From positions 1-45,982 of IMG/VR virus record IMGVR_UViG_3300047157_000050: a DNA stretch of 45,982 bases; one strand, 5' to 3'. The notes below the pieces were generated by a model, which had not been told where the DNA came from, did no database searches, and saw nothing but the letters and a program-made list of their open reading frames with translations. Positions 8,187 through 18,289 of the stretch are shown piece after piece (within the stretch, counting starts at the first letter, position 1; each line of letters opens with the position of its first letter). Both the position numbers and the translations under genes were made by a program. This DNA comes from a virus.

Positions 8187-9734
8187 ATGCCGGCACAAAT
8201 AACAGTATTAAATCCTACAGGTATTAACAGAGACATTGACTCGTATGAACTACCAGAAACGCAATGGTCTGATGGTAATAATATACAATTTGACAATGAC
8301 AAAACTGCCAAGGTATTAGGACAACAGCAAGTATTTGGTACGCCCACGGTAGCACCTTACTGGTTACTACCTTTTAACACTACTACTACTGATTACTGGT
8401 TGTATCCTAGTTTAACTAAAATATATAGAGTAAGCACATCTGGAACTACAACAACACACGCTAACATAACACGCTCTAGCGGTGGTGATTACTCAGCTAC
8501 TGCTGCTAAGGGATGGAACGGTGGAGTTTTAGGTGGTGTTGCTATACTTAACAATGGTGTTGATGACCCACAAATGTTAGGTTCTGCATCTTCTAATTTT
8601 GCTGACTTAACTAACTGGCCAAGCAGTACAACTTGCCAAGTTATTAGACCATTTAAAAGATTCTTAGTAGCACTAGACACAACAGAGTCAAGTACACGCT
8701 ACCCATTCAGAGTTAAGTGGTCACATCCAGCAGAGGGTGGTACAGTACCTACAACTTGGGACCCAGCAGATGCAACTAAGGATGCTGGCTATGTAGATTT
8801 ATCACAGTCTAATGGAAATGTAGTAGATTGTTTACCATTAGGTGATGTTAATATTATATATAAAGAAGATTCAATCTGGTCTATGGCATTTGAGGGTGGA
8901 CAGTCTATATTTGGATTTAGGCAACTATTTGATGATGTTGGTATCCTAGGTAGACACTGTGCAAAAAGTTTCGATAACAAGCATTTTGTGGTTGCTGAGG
9001 ATGACATATATATACATGATGGACAAACTAAGCAGTCAATTGTAGACCAGCAAATTAGAGATGAGCTATTTAACTCTATGCACCCAGACTACAAAACAAG
9101 AACTTTTGTAGCTGCGGACAGAGAAAAAAATGAGATGTGGGTATGCTTTGTATCTAACACAAATGACAGCAATGCGTTTGCAGACACAGCATATGTATAT
9201 AACTTTAGAAACAACAGCTGGTCTAAGAGAGACTTACCTTATGTAAGCTATATTTCTTGGGGTATTGTAGACACGGTAAGTACAAGTGACTGGTCAGAGT
9301 CAGGAGACTGGGATACAGATAGTGAGTCTTGGGATTCACCACTTAAGCCTAGCTTATTATTAGCTGCTACAAGTGCGACCAAATTATATGTATTAGGCAG
9401 TAATCAGAATGCAGGTACAGACTTTAGAGCATTTGTAGAAAAAGATAATATGCAATTAGGTTATCCGGGAACTAAAACTATACAAAAATTAGTACCCAGA
9501 ATAAGTGGTACTGGTTCAGTAGATTTTTATGTAGGTCAAGAGATGATGCCACACGAAGGCACGACATGGAAAGGGCCATATACATTTACTAGTGGTATAC
9601 ATTCAGAGATACCAGTCAGGGCTACTGGCAATTATTTAGGAATTAGGGCTGAGTCAACTGATGCAAACACATGGTCATTAGCTAACCTAGAAATTCATTG
9701 GACTCCTTCAGGTAACAGAGGCAAGGGTGTATGA
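8187..9734 (+). CDS. Tail nozzle/hub protein (T7 gp12 / P22 gp10-like)
   Basis: 515 residues. The start MPAQITVLNPTGINRDIDSY and the long series of beta-rich blades (GGVAILNNGVDDPQML, CQVIRPFKRFLVALDT, IYKEDSIWSMAF, DDVGILGRHCAKS) match the style of the beta-propeller nozzle protein that closes the short tail in podoviruses. The position, after an adaptor across the circular junction and before a gp13-like protein, supports this. The next gene overlaps by four bases (ATGA). Assignment is by pattern and synteny, not a database match. Confidence 0.65.
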   Translation: MPAQITVLNPTGINRDIDSYELPETQWSDGNNIQFDNDKTAKVLGQQQVFGTPTVAPYWLLPFNTTTTDYWLYPSLTKIYRVSTSGTTTTHANITRSSGGDYSATAAKGWNGGVLGGVAILNNGVDDPQMLGSASSNFADLTNWPSSTTCQVIRPFKRFLVALDTTESSTRYPFRVKWSHPAEGGTVPTTWDPADATKDAGYVDLSQSNGNVVDCLPLGDVNIIYKEDSIWSMAFEGGQSIFGFRQLFDDVGILGRHCAKSFDNKHFVVAEDDIYIHDGQTKQSIVDQQIRDELFNSMHPDYKTRTFVAADREKNEMWVCFVSNTNDSNAFADTAYVYNFRNNSWSKRDLPYVSYISWGIVDTVSTSDWSESGDWDTDSESWDSPLKPSLLLAATSATKLYVLGSNQNAGTDFRAFVEKDNMQLGYPGTKTIQKLVPRISGTGSVDFYVGQEMMPHEGTTWKGPYTFTSGIHSEIPVRATGNYLGIRAESTDANTWSLANLEIHWTPSGNRGKGV

Positions 9735-9979
9735 TTCGTTATTCACCTGCTCCTGTACCTAATAAACCAGAGGATTTACCAGCATATTTAAGAGAAGAGT
9801 TTGCTAGAATGTCTGCTATTATAGGCAACATTGCTGATGGGCATTATGATGAATCTAATACTGTACCATCAAAGCCTAGAGCCGGAGATGTAAGGTATGC
9901 AGATGGTACAAACTGGAATCCGGGTAGTGGTGAAGGAATATATTTATATTTGTCTACAGGAGCGTGGAGTAAACTTTGA
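9731..9979 (+). CDS. Conserved small virion protein
   Basis: 82 residues, starting MIRYSPAPVPNKPEDLPAYL. There is an amphipathic helix (REEFARMSAIIGNIADG) and a C-terminal Gly/Trp/Tyr-rich strand (GDVRYADGTNWNPGSGEGIY). Short proteins of this look sit between the nozzle and ejection genes in marine podoviruses. Overlaps both neighbours, so translation is coupled. Confidence 0.55.
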   Translation: MIRYSPAPVPNKPEDLPAYLREEFARMSAIIGNIADGHYDESNTVPSKPRAGDVRYADGTNWNPGSGEGIYLYLSTGAWSKL

Positions 9980-10383
9980 TTGAAGGGATAAGGTCGGGGG
10001 ATATTGAGGCTTGGTGGCCTCTCGTTGAAGAATACTTGAATGCTGCCCTTAAATTTGGTTTAGGCGAGTATAGTATTACTGATATAAAAAAGTCCTGTAT
10101 ATCGAAGAATATGCAGCTCTGGGTAAAAATAGGCACAGAAGTAGAGGGTGCTTTTATTACAAAGATAAGTGTATACCCTCAGAAAAATATATTATGTGTA
10201 TTGCTACTGGGTGGAAAAGAATTTATGACATGGAGAGATGAAGCAGATGCACTCCTAAATGCATTTGGAAAAGAAAACAACTGTGAGTATGTAGAACTAT
10301 TTGGTCGCAAAGGCTGGGGAAAGATACTTAAAGATATTAACTATGAAGAACAAACAAGATTATTTGCTAAGGAGATAACATAA
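9976..10383 (+). CDS. gp13-like internal virion protein with acetyltransferase-like fold
   Basis: 135 residues, from TTG 9976, which overlaps the previous stop in TTGA; no ATG is available nearby. The sequence EGIRSGDIEAWWPLVEEYLN and the late ELFGRKGWGKILKD are typical of a small phage family related to the GNAT fold. Catalytic activity is not shown. T7 gp13 has the same size (138 residues) and the same place after the nozzle. A role in assembling ejection proteins is inferred. Confidence 0.55.
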   Translation: MIEGIRSGDIEAWWPLVEEYLNAALKFGLGEYSITDIKKSCISKNMQLWVKIGTEVEGAFITKISVYPQKNILCVLLLGGKEFMTWRDEADALLNAFGKENNCEYVELFGRKGWGKILKDINYEEQTRLFAKEIT

Positions 10384-11183
10384 TGTCAAAAGGTGACAAT
10401 GTAGAAACAAAAGAAAACGAACCTTGGAGTCAAGCCTCGCCTTACATTACGGAAGGCTTCAAGGAAGCGTCTAATTTATATAACAATTTTAATCCTACTT
10501 ATTATAGTGGCACTACACAAGCAGGCTTTAGTCCAGACCAGTTAACAGCCCAGCAGGGTGTAAGAGATTTTGCTGTTAAAGGTGCTCCTGAATTAATGAA
10601 CCCAGCAATAGGTGCTTATCAAAGAGGTATGGATGCTAACATGTTAGATGTAGCTAAAAACCCATATGTGAATAACATGGCACAAGCAGCAGCAGACAGG
10701 GCTATGGGAAGTTTACAGCCAGAGCTAGCAAACATTAGAGGTGGTGCTATTATGTCAGGTGGATATGGTGGTGGCAGACAAGGTATTGCAGAAGGCAATG
10801 CTTTAGCAGGAGCAGCAGATTCAGCTAACCAAGCAGCAGCACAGATATATAGTAATGCTTATGGTCAAGGTATGGGACATCAGTTAGGAACAATGGGGCA
10901 AACAGGTGCTCTTATGGGTGCAGGATTCCAACCTTATTCTGCATTAATGACATCCGGAGAATCACAGCAAGCAAGAGAGCAGGCATTAATTGCTGATGCA
11001 CAAGCAGCTCACAACTTCAACATGAACATGCCTTACCAGAAATTCCAGAATTATCAATCTGGTATTGCAGGATTCCAACCAGCAATGGGTGCAGCAGGTT
11101 CATCAACAGAGACAACACCGGGCCCTAGTATGCTTAACACAATTGGCGTACTTGGTTCTACATTGTCTGGCTTTAACCGATAG
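10383..11183 (+). CDS. Internal virion (ejection) protein, gp14-like
   Basis: 266 residues, rich in Ala, Gly, Gln and Met with few charges. It includes GGYGGGRQGIAEGNALAGAA and NAYGQGMGHQLGTMGQTGAL. Such Ala/Gly-rich helical proteins at this position are the small ejection protein of T7-like phages (gp14 type), which inserts in the outer membrane during infection. It starts in a TAATG overlap with the gp13-like gene. There is no sequence-level catalytic motif. Confidence 0.6.
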   Translation: MSKGDNVETKENEPWSQASPYITEGFKEASNLYNNFNPTYYSGTTQAGFSPDQLTAQQGVRDFAVKGAPELMNPAIGAYQRGMDANMLDVAKNPYVNNMAQAAADRAMGSLQPELANIRGGAIMSGGYGGGRQGIAEGNALAGAADSANQAAAQIYSNAYGQGMGHQLGTMGQTGALMGAGFQPYSALMTSGESQQAREQALIADAQAAHNFNMNMPYQKFQNYQSGIAGFQPAMGAAGSSTETTPGPSMLNTIGVLGSTLSGFNR

Positions 11184-11192
11184 GAGTAAAAT

Positions 11193-11767
11193 ATGGCAAC
11201 CAACAATGCAAGACTATGGAATGTTTGGAAATCCAGTAGGAAAATATACAGCATCCTCATCAGCTAATGCCATCAGGCAACGACAGAGCTGCATATGAAA
11301 AGAAAATGGCTGATGTCTATTCTAATGTAAAAGTAGGTACTGACCTATTTGGTAATTCTATAAAAGGCTATACAGGAACATCAAACAATTCAACAGGTGT
11401 GAACCAATCAAGAGCAGGAATAAATGCACCGGGAATAAACTCAAGACCGACAGGTGGTAACTTAAGTTTTTCTCTTGGTGGAGGCAGAGGCGGAGGAGGT
11501 TCTGCACCAGCAGGTCCTAATGTTTCATTAACACCTCAAACATTTGCACCGTATGAAAGTACATACACTCCACCAACACCAGCAACACCAGTACCTTATG
11601 ACTATGCTACTAGAAGTCCTTATGTATATGGTGATGGACTTAGCAATGCAGGTGCAGCATATGACATATGGGGTTCTAAGCCGGGAACTAATCCTTATTT
11701 ATTAAGCTACACCAGCAGATTACACACCGGGAATACTAGGATTAGACCCAGTAACACTACCGGGTAA
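11193..11767 (+). pseudogene. Ejection-type protein, first part, with frameshifts
   Basis: ATG 11193 has an AGGAG site. The natural product seems to read MATNNA, then QDYGMFGNPVGKYTASSSAN one frame over, then from 11267 PSGNDRAAYEKKMADVYSN. Two single-base indels (near 11210 and 11265) break it. The long frame 11267-11767 ends in an unlikely tail. One frame over, the sequence reads ATPADYTPGILGLDPVTLPG directly into the next frame at 11769, so a third indel near 11710 is likely. The whole gene is then 11193-12311, about 373 residues, Gly/Pro/Asn-rich. Confidence 0.55.
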
Positions 11768-11768
11768 T

Positions 11769-12311
11769 ATGCCAAACAAAGGTGCAAATATAAATGCGTT
11801 GTCTAATGTAAAACAAAAGGACACTAGAACACCTGCACAACAACAATGGGATAGGATAGCAGCATATGCTTCACAAGAGGCACTTCCTAAACAAGAACTG
11901 AAGATGGCTTCTGACCAATATGCAGCTCGTTATGGTAATGAAATATTTAATAACGATAAAGCTAAGTTAGCTCAAATGTTTCCTAATACTAACTGGGATA
12001 ATTTTGCTACTCCAGAACTTAGGGCTGCAAATCAAGTAAAGTATACTGAACCAATGGCTGCAAATAAAGTATTAGCTGCTAAAGCATCAGCCCCTGTACC
12101 TGTTGCACCTACTAATCAAATTTCTAATAAAATGAATAGGGATAATGCAGCACCAGCTAAGCAAGCGAGTGCAGCAAAAGCTATTACTTCTTATTCAAAT
12201 AAGAAATCAACACCAGCCCCTAGGCCAACTGCTCCAGCAGGAGGATACAGTACAAAAAGTGTAAACAACAGTTTCTCAACACGAAGAGATGTTAGAAACA
12301 TTTTTGCATAA
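11769..12311 (+). CDS. Ejection-type protein, second part of the gene starting at 11193
   Basis: 180 residues as read, starting MPNKGANINALSNVKQKDTR. It is probably not a separate gene: the reading frame is open upstream and joins the preceding sequence (VTLPGNMPNKG) if one base is corrected near 11710. It contains a helical middle (QQQWDRIAAYASQEALPKQE) and a low-complexity Ala/Pro/Lys-rich end. No RBS of quality precedes ATG 11769. Confidence 0.55.
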   Translation: MPNKGANINALSNVKQKDTRTPAQQQWDRIAAYASQEALPKQELKMASDQYAARYGNEIFNNDKAKLAQMFPNTNWDNFATPELRAANQVKYTEPMAANKVLAAKASAPVPVAPTNQISNKMNRDNAAPAKQASAAKAITSYSNKKSTPAPRPTAPAGGYSTKSVNNSFSTRRDVRNIFA

Positions 12312-12316
12312 TTAAT

Positions 12317-12814
12317 ATGGAAACATTATTTGGTAACTTTAATTTAGAAGATATTTATAATGCATACCAATTTGCAGAGACAGGTTCTTTTAATAATCCT
12401 TGGATACGCACAGTAGCGGAGAATACACCCGGTGGTAGTACAGCCTATGGACCAGTACAAATAACTGGCGGTCTAATAGATGACTTTTATAATAATGAAA
12501 GAAGCATTTTTGATGACAATTCTGATATTGCACAAACCCTAAGAGGACAAGCTGCATTATATAGTCACTTTGGAAATGAAGAAGGATTAGCAGGGTATGA
12601 CCCTAAGTATGATTATAAAGGTGAGGGTATCGGTTTAACTGATATACAGAAAGTACAGTATAAAGATTTTGCTCAAGACATGATGCAAGATATGTGGAAC
12701 AAGAATAAGAATAAAGAAAACCCAGTACAAAGTTTTATAGAAGCATGGAGGGGTAAGACAATAGATGAAGACCCAGATTATTACAAAAGATTTAATACAT
12801 ACTTAGGAAGATAA
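12317..12814 (+). CDS. Virion-associated peptidoglycan transglycosylase-like protein
   Basis: 165 residues. The element QFAETGSFNNPWIRT with a Glu near residue 21, followed by GGSTAYGPVQITGGLI near residues 39-53, resembles the catalytic Glu and the S-x-x-G-x-x-Q motif of lytic transglycosylases. It sits among ejection proteins, so it is likely packaged to cut a local hole in peptidoglycan during DNA entry, as the transglycosylase part of T7 gp16 does. No classical endolysin is visible elsewhere, so a lysis role is also possible. Confidence 0.65.
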   Translation: METLFGNFNLEDIYNAYQFAETGSFNNPWIRTVAENTPGGSTAYGPVQITGGLIDDFYNNERSIFDDNSDIAQTLRGQAALYSHFGNEEGLAGYDPKYDYKGEGIGLTDIQKVQYKDFAQDMMQDMWNKNKNKENPVQSFIEAWRGKTIDEDPDYYKRFNTYLGR

Positions 12815-12815
12815 C

Positions 12816-14951
12816 ATGGCAATTGAAGAAGAAGATTTAAACTTGTGGCAAAAAGCAAACAACTGGTTTGACCAAAACATATTTGATTTTGACAGTTTAC
12901 CTAAAGGCTTTCCATTTAATATGTCTGATGCCGATAATTTATTTCGTGGTGGAGAGTCACAAGGAGAAACAGCTAGTAGGTTTGCTAGGCCACAAGAATA
13001 TCCTATTATGAATATGATAGAAGGTGCTAGCACATACTTAGAAAATTTAGATAGTCCATTTAAAGGGATGTGTATTTTACCAGATGGAAGAAGAACTCAA
13101 GTTGATAGAAAAACTTGTGATGTGTTAGGTGGTAGATTTGAAAGTACGCAAACTATTGAAGATGACATGATAAGAGAAGGCAGAAAACATGAGCCGGGTT
13201 CTTTTTCAGGTGCTCCTTACCAAGGAACTACCGGATTTTTAAATATGTCTGCAAAAAAGGCTGGTCATATTTTTGATGTAATGAATACTGCGGGTGTAAT
13301 GGATAATGAATTACAAAGAAAGGGATTAACTTGGACACCTGATGTTGTTAATTATTATTTAAAATATGGAAGATTGCCTGATGCTCAAGGAAGAGATGAT
13401 GTAGGTGGGGATATTCCTGATACAATAGATGCTGATGGTAATGTAATTCCGGGAAATGCAGCTCCTTACTTTGGTCAAGAGGGTCTACTTACTAGTAGAG
13501 AAATGGAATTAAGGTACCCTGACAGGTATGCAGAGAATGCTATTGCAAATAAAAGTATATTTGATGATGCTATGAGACAGGCAGAAGCGAGGAATGTTTT
13601 AGGTAAAAGCTCAGACCAAGTATATAACAATATGGAAGATGAGCTGTTCCTGCAACAAAAAGCAAGAGATGATGTGAAAAGAGAACAACAAGTTAGAGGA
13701 ATTCTTGATGAAAGAATGTCTGCCGATGCATCAGCAGCCCCTGCATACGGAGCTGAGCAAGCTATCTTACAAGAAGAGGCAAGACTAGAAGAGGAAAGAC
13801 AACAAAGACTTGCAAACATACAAAGCAATATAGCACAACAAGACGAGATGGAAAGTGGTTTTGTTAAATATCAAGTTACTGGTAACAACAATATTGATAG
13901 TGTTATTTCAGATGCTATAGATGCTACTGTTGAAACAGGAACCGCACTAGGAGAAAATGTAGCTGAGTTTACAGCAGACGCTATTGAAAAGCTAGGTCCC
14001 CTTGTAGAGGAAGGTATGGCACAAGCTAGCATGCTTGGTCAAGAAGCTATGGGCTATATGCAGGATGAAGTTATACCTGCAGCAACTAGTTTGTTTAAAG
14101 ATGCCTCAAATGCAGCGGTTGCTACAACTCAAAGTTTATTAGCAGATGACCCAGCAGATGAAAGTTCAAGTGAGGATATGGCTATTGATGGGGGCAAGAC
14201 TACTGATGGTAAGACTACTGATGTTAAGACTAATACAGTAACAACAAGTACAGACAGCAGTCAGGGCAGTAATGGAGAAGTTACTACTAAGAAACAAGCA
14301 GAAAAAGTTGTTAAGAAAACATTCTCTTCTGAGGGTGGATTTAACATGGACAGATTAACTAACCCATTGTCACCAGAGAATAAGGCTTGGTGGTTTGAGC
14401 AAAGACCGGGAGACATACCGGGTAACAATAGAGCAGTCGAGTTCTTTAACGCACTAGCTTATATTGGTACACCTCTTAAGTACAGACCAGCTAAGACTCC
14501 TATGGAAACTTTGCAGGAAAGAAGAATACAACATTCTAATAATCTAATGGATGCTGCTGCTTCTAGGCAGACAGCACTACAAGCTGGTAGCAATGCTGGT
14601 TTCACTAGATTAAAAGGAATGATAATAAAGCCAGAGACATTACAAAATAGTTACTTAAAAGATGATAAGTCTGATAGTTGGTTTAAGAGGACATTTTCTG
14701 GGGGTAAAACAGCCCTAGAAAAAGAAGCAGATTCTTATACAGCAGCAATTCAAATTAATCAGATAATGACTGAGTTAGCTATGGCTGGTGTGCCTCCTAG
14801 TAAAGCTGTTGCTGAAGGATTATATACAATAAGACAAGCAACTGGTAGACCTACCGTATCTGCAGATGGACAAGTAAGTGCAGAAGAAAAAAGATTGGCC
14901 TCTTTACCAAAGTCTGAATTAAGAGACATAATTAAAAAGCAGAGATCATGA
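12816..14951 (+). CDS. Large internal virion (ejection) protein, gp15-like position
   Basis: 711 residues, starting MAIEEEDLNLWQKANNWFDQ. It is mostly helical and acidic with Gln/Glu-rich coiled-coil stretches (EARLEEERQQRLANIQSN). There is a Thr/Ser/Lys low-complexity region near residues 455-490 (repeats of GKTTDGKTTDVKT). No transmembrane helix or enzymatic motif is seen. The order small Ala-rich protein, Gly/Pro protein, transglycosylase, this protein and then a 1,090-residue protein parallels gp14-gp15-gp16. It is probably part of the ejected trans-envelope channel. Confidence 0.6.
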   Translation: MAIEEEDLNLWQKANNWFDQNIFDFDSLPKGFPFNMSDADNLFRGGESQGETASRFARPQEYPIMNMIEGASTYLENLDSPFKGMCILPDGRRTQVDRKTCDVLGGRFESTQTIEDDMIREGRKHEPGSFSGAPYQGTTGFLNMSAKKAGHIFDVMNTAGVMDNELQRKGLTWTPDVVNYYLKYGRLPDAQGRDDVGGDIPDTIDADGNVIPGNAAPYFGQEGLLTSREMELRYPDRYAENAIANKSIFDDAMRQAEARNVLGKSSDQVYNNMEDELFLQQKARDDVKREQQVRGILDERMSADASAAPAYGAEQAILQEEARLEEERQQRLANIQSNIAQQDEMESGFVKYQVTGNNNIDSVISDAIDATVETGTALGENVAEFTADAIEKLGPLVEEGMAQASMLGQEAMGYMQDEVIPAATSLFKDASNAAVATTQSLLADDPADESSSEDMAIDGGKTTDGKTTDVKTNTVTTSTDSSQGSNGEVTTKKQAEKVVKKTFSSEGGFNMDRLTNPLSPENKAWWFEQRPGDIPGNNRAVEFFNALAYIGTPLKYRPAKTPMETLQERRIQHSNNLMDAAASRQTALQAGSNAGFTRLKGMIIKPETLQNSYLKDDKSDSWFKRTFSGGKTALEKEADSYTAAIQINQIMTELAMAGVPPSKAVAEGLYTIRQATGRPTVSADGQVSAEEKRLASLPKSELRDIIKKQRS

Positions 14952-15006
14952 AAGTGGTAACGCTGTTTCAAGTTATTTTTCATTAAAGCAATAATTAAAA
15001 TTTAAT

Positions 15007-15288
15007 ATGGCAACTAATTTCTTAGACGAAGAAGAGTTCGACTTAGATAATGCTAACACATTTCAGTTTGATGATACTTTATATAGTGATAGCAGAGTCA
15101 AAGATGATTCTATAATCTCCAGCTGGGACTTCTTCAAGATGAATCTTGGAGCAGGTCTTGAAAACTTTAACGAGTTGTATGACTCGTACATGCCAGATTT
15201 TCTTGCGGATGCTGGTCGTGCTTTATATGAGTCCGGTGCAGAAGGGATTAGAAGATTACTACCCAGAGTACCCTACTGGTTTATATAG
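15007..15288 (+). pseudogene. Giant ejection protein, fragment 1
   Basis: Start of a gene that runs 15007-18287 (about 1,093 residues when corrected) but is broken into five open segments by single-base indels. This segment reads MATNFLDEEEFDLDNANTFQ to ALYESGAEG. The true continuation is LEDYYPEYPTGLYSANDKLG one frame over, so an indel lies near 15245. The size and place suit the largest ejection protein (gp16-like core). All junction sequences remain meaningful in the shifted frame, which argues for sequencing errors rather than old decay. Confidence 0.6.
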
Positions 15289-15820
15289 TGCTAATGATAA
15301 ATTAGGTTGGGTCTTAGAAAGAACTTCAGAAGGTGCTGCAACTAATGCCGGGCTATTACTAGCTAGTGGTATTAGTCAGTCTATGATGAAGTCACCCATG
15401 CCATTAACTAAGGGTATGGGAGTAGCTGGACAGGCAGGAACTTTTGGCATGAACTGGCTACTGCAGTTTAATGAGAATGTAGGTGTACATACAGCAAACG
15501 CCAACAAAGATTTATCAGAGTTTACTGCAGAAGAAAGAGCTAAACTATTTGGAGCAAGTACAATCAATGCTTTACTTGACCAACTACCTAGAAACTTTGC
15601 AATCAAAGGAGTGGGTGGTAAGACTTACGACAAGAAAAGCATAAAAGAAATATACGAAAGATTTAGTAAGGCAGAGAAACAAGAGTTTGTCCAGTCTATG
15701 ATGGTGTTTGCTAAGAGAACCATGGGTACATCATTCAGGGAAATGCTTACTGAGTCAGGACAGACAGCAGTATCAGAACTTACTTCTGCTACAGGTGTTG
15801 AAGGATCTAAGGTCTGGTGA
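15146..15820 (+). pseudogene. Giant ejection protein, fragment 2
   Basis: Only the part from about 15246 belongs to the real protein; upstream residues in this frame are noise. It contains Gly/Ala/Met-rich hydrophobic stretches (GAATNAGLLLASGISQSMMK, MGVAGQAGTFGMNWLLQF) that could be membrane-active, then a charged helical part. The frame ends falsely in VEGSKVW. One base over, the sequence continues LRSGEQLAGAAAVGATGGAI, which places the indel near 15805. Confidence 0.55.
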
Positions 15821-16112
15821 ACAGTTAGCAGGAGCAGCTGCGGTTGGTGCTACCGGTGGTGCTATCATGGGCTCCGGTCCAGCTGGTATGGAAGCAGGTG
15901 CTTTTAATAGACAGCTAAAGAGAGACAGAAAATTACTAGAAGCAAGTAACGCACAAGAGATAGAAAAGGCACAAGAAAAGTTTACTGTTAATGTAAAAGA
16001 CTACGATAAGAAATACCAAGAACTAGTAGACACATACGAAGGTGAGGAGCTAGATGCTAAGATAGAAGAGCTTGAACCTGTAGAGGATGTTGCTTCCAGA
16101 GAATTTGTTTGA
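15708..16112 (+). pseudogene. Giant ejection protein, fragment 3
   Basis: The real part begins about 15805. LAGAAAVGATGGAIMGSGPA is a glycine-zipper-like hydrophobic segment suited to membrane insertion. A highly charged coiled-coil region follows (LLEASNAQEIEKAQEKF). The frame ends in ASREFV at 16112. The correct continuation, LLPENLFELGDAPALSGLSK, is one frame over, so an indel lies near 16090. Confidence 0.55.
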
Positions 16113-17685
16113 GTTGGGTGACGCGCCTGCACTTAGTGGCTTGTCTAAATATACTAGTATTATTGGTGACAGTTTACTAAATAAATCTACTGATTTTCTT
16201 GGTGATGTAAGAAGAGATAATGTAATGACAGGTGAGGATGCTTTTAGATTTGATAGAGCGTTGAGACCTTTAATTGATGTGGAGTCTGAGACAGGTGAGT
16301 ATCAAACAACACCGTCTTTTAATACTAAGAAGCACAACTATGTCGGAGAATTGCTGGCACCCTTTGGAGATATAAGAGATAAGTGGTCTACTGCATATCC
16401 TTTAATGGGACAATTTGGTAGTAAGATTGGAGAAAACATTGACAAGTTTGTGGGCCAATCCTTAGAAAATAAAATTGACCCTAAGTTAAAAGCCGAGCTT
16501 ACCAAAGAAATAGGCAGCAAGCAAATGAGAGAGCTTGAGCAGGATGCTAAAACAATACGAGGTATACAGAATAAAGTATATGATTTGTTAGCTAAGGCTT
16601 TAGGTAAGGATGGTTTAAAAATTACTTTTCATAAGAACTATCTAACTCGTGGTTTAGATAAAGATTCAATTAAAGCAGACCCTCAAGGTTTCTTAGATTC
16701 GTTAGAGAATGATGTTAAACTTGTAGAAGACAAACTTGACGAAGCCGGCAATGTAGTACAAACAGCACAAGAGGTAAGAGAGAATATACTTAATGATATT
16801 TTAAATGACATTGACCCTGCTATACTTACATCCGAACAAATAAGAAAGGTAAAGACAAGAACTGGCACAGGTAGACCATCATTTGAAAAGTCAAGAGATG
16901 GTAGGTGGAATAGACTTAATGACAGGTTTAGAAAGAAAAGTCCTTTTGAATCTGTAGGGGATTATTTACTTAATGCTTCTACTCGTCTGGCCTCTGCTGA
17001 ATCTTTTGGTGCCAACAGTGCTAACAGGTACAATGATGACATAAACCATCTATTAAAGAAAAATATTATTACAAACCCACAAGCTCAAAAAATGTGGGAT
17101 ATGTATGATGCATTACATAATGTATACAAGAGGCCACAAGACGAGACAGGAAGAACAAGGCAAAAAGCATACAAGACTATTGCTACTGCAGCAGCTGTTA
17201 AGTATCTAGGCATGGCTACCATATCTTCTATTACAGAACCTGCTTGGATAATACAAAGAAATGGTATAATCAATACCATGAAAGCTGCTCCTATTTTAGC
17301 AGGTACATTCTTAAAAGGTCTTAAGCGTTCTATCTACCAAGGCGGTGTTGGAACAGCACCTACCTCTTCTTTTGGCCGAGACCTGATTAGACTTATGGGA
17401 TTTGCTGTAGACCCTGCAATGAACGAGAGAGTAGAGAAATTATTTGCTGGTGACAGAAACGAATTCTTAGGGGTTTACTTTCGTACACCTGCTGGTGCGT
17501 TCCTGACACAGTACACAAACTTTGTGCGTACATGGGCTGCTGCTGCTGGATTAAAAAGAATAGAAAGTGAAGCTAGAAGATTAAAGAATATGAAAGGTGC
17601 TAGAAAGCAGAGACTAGTACAAGAGCTAAGAGAGAATGGTATGACTATTGATGACTTCCAATGCTATCTACAGAGCTGGTGGTAA
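16087..17685 (+). pseudogene. Giant ejection protein, fragment 4 (largest)
   Basis: 532 residues as read, mostly alpha-helical, with a Lys/Asp-rich middle and a hydrophobic region (TIATAAAVKYLGMATISSIT, NTMKAAPILAGTFLKGL) toward the C-terminus. This late part resembles the C-terminal helical regions of large polyvalent and ejection proteins of marine podoviruses. The end MTIDDFQCYLQSWW is false. One base over it reads NAIYRAGGNKIDVMNDAFLE, and after another indel near 17730 TKSDGTQTRVRDLLVPWLRK. Confidence 0.6.
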
Positions 17686-17765
17686 TAAAATAGATGTAAT
17701 GAATGACGCTTTCTTAGAAACAACTGATAACTAAGAGCGATGGTACTCAGACAAGAGTAAGAGAT

Positions 17766-18287
17766 TTGTTAGTGCCTTGGTTGCGTAAGCTAACTACTGA
17801 CGTGGCACTAGAACCTACTGCTACTAATAGACCATTGTGGATGTCTAATCCTGACATGCAATTATTAGCACAGCTTAAGTCTTTTCCTATTTTGTTTGGT
17901 AATACAATTGCTAGAAGAGTTATAAGAAAACTTAATCCTAAGAGTTGTACCCCTGCGTTAATGTCTCAGATGAGTACAATAGCTGCGACAGGTGCAGCAC
18001 TTGGTCTAGCAGCATTGGCTATGGAAATAAAGAAAGAGATTAGAGGCTCAGAAAGAGAGACCACTCTTGTCGACTTAATATCTGCAGTAGGTTTACCCTT
18101 GGTGGGTGAGACTTCATTATCTGGATATATAGGTGGTCCTGCTGTTAGTATAGTAGATGATTTCTTAGCATCAGCTTATGGTAACGGCTTGGCTGAGACC
18201 TTAGCTGAAACGCCAGAACAATTTTTTGATATTATATTAAGAGCTACTGTCGGTGCTCTTGGTGCCGAAGCATTTAAGGAGGATTAA
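17766..18287 (+). pseudogene. Giant ejection protein, fragment 5 (C-terminus)
   Basis: 173 residues as read. The frame is open upstream to about 17730, where it joins fragment 4 through two indels. It includes a hydrophobic helix (MSTIAATGAALGLAALAMEI) and a Gly-rich segment near VGETSLSGYIGGPAVSIVDD. The stop is followed directly by AGGATTAAGG and the next gene. It has no credible start of its own. Confidence 0.55.
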
Positions 18288-18289
18288 GG

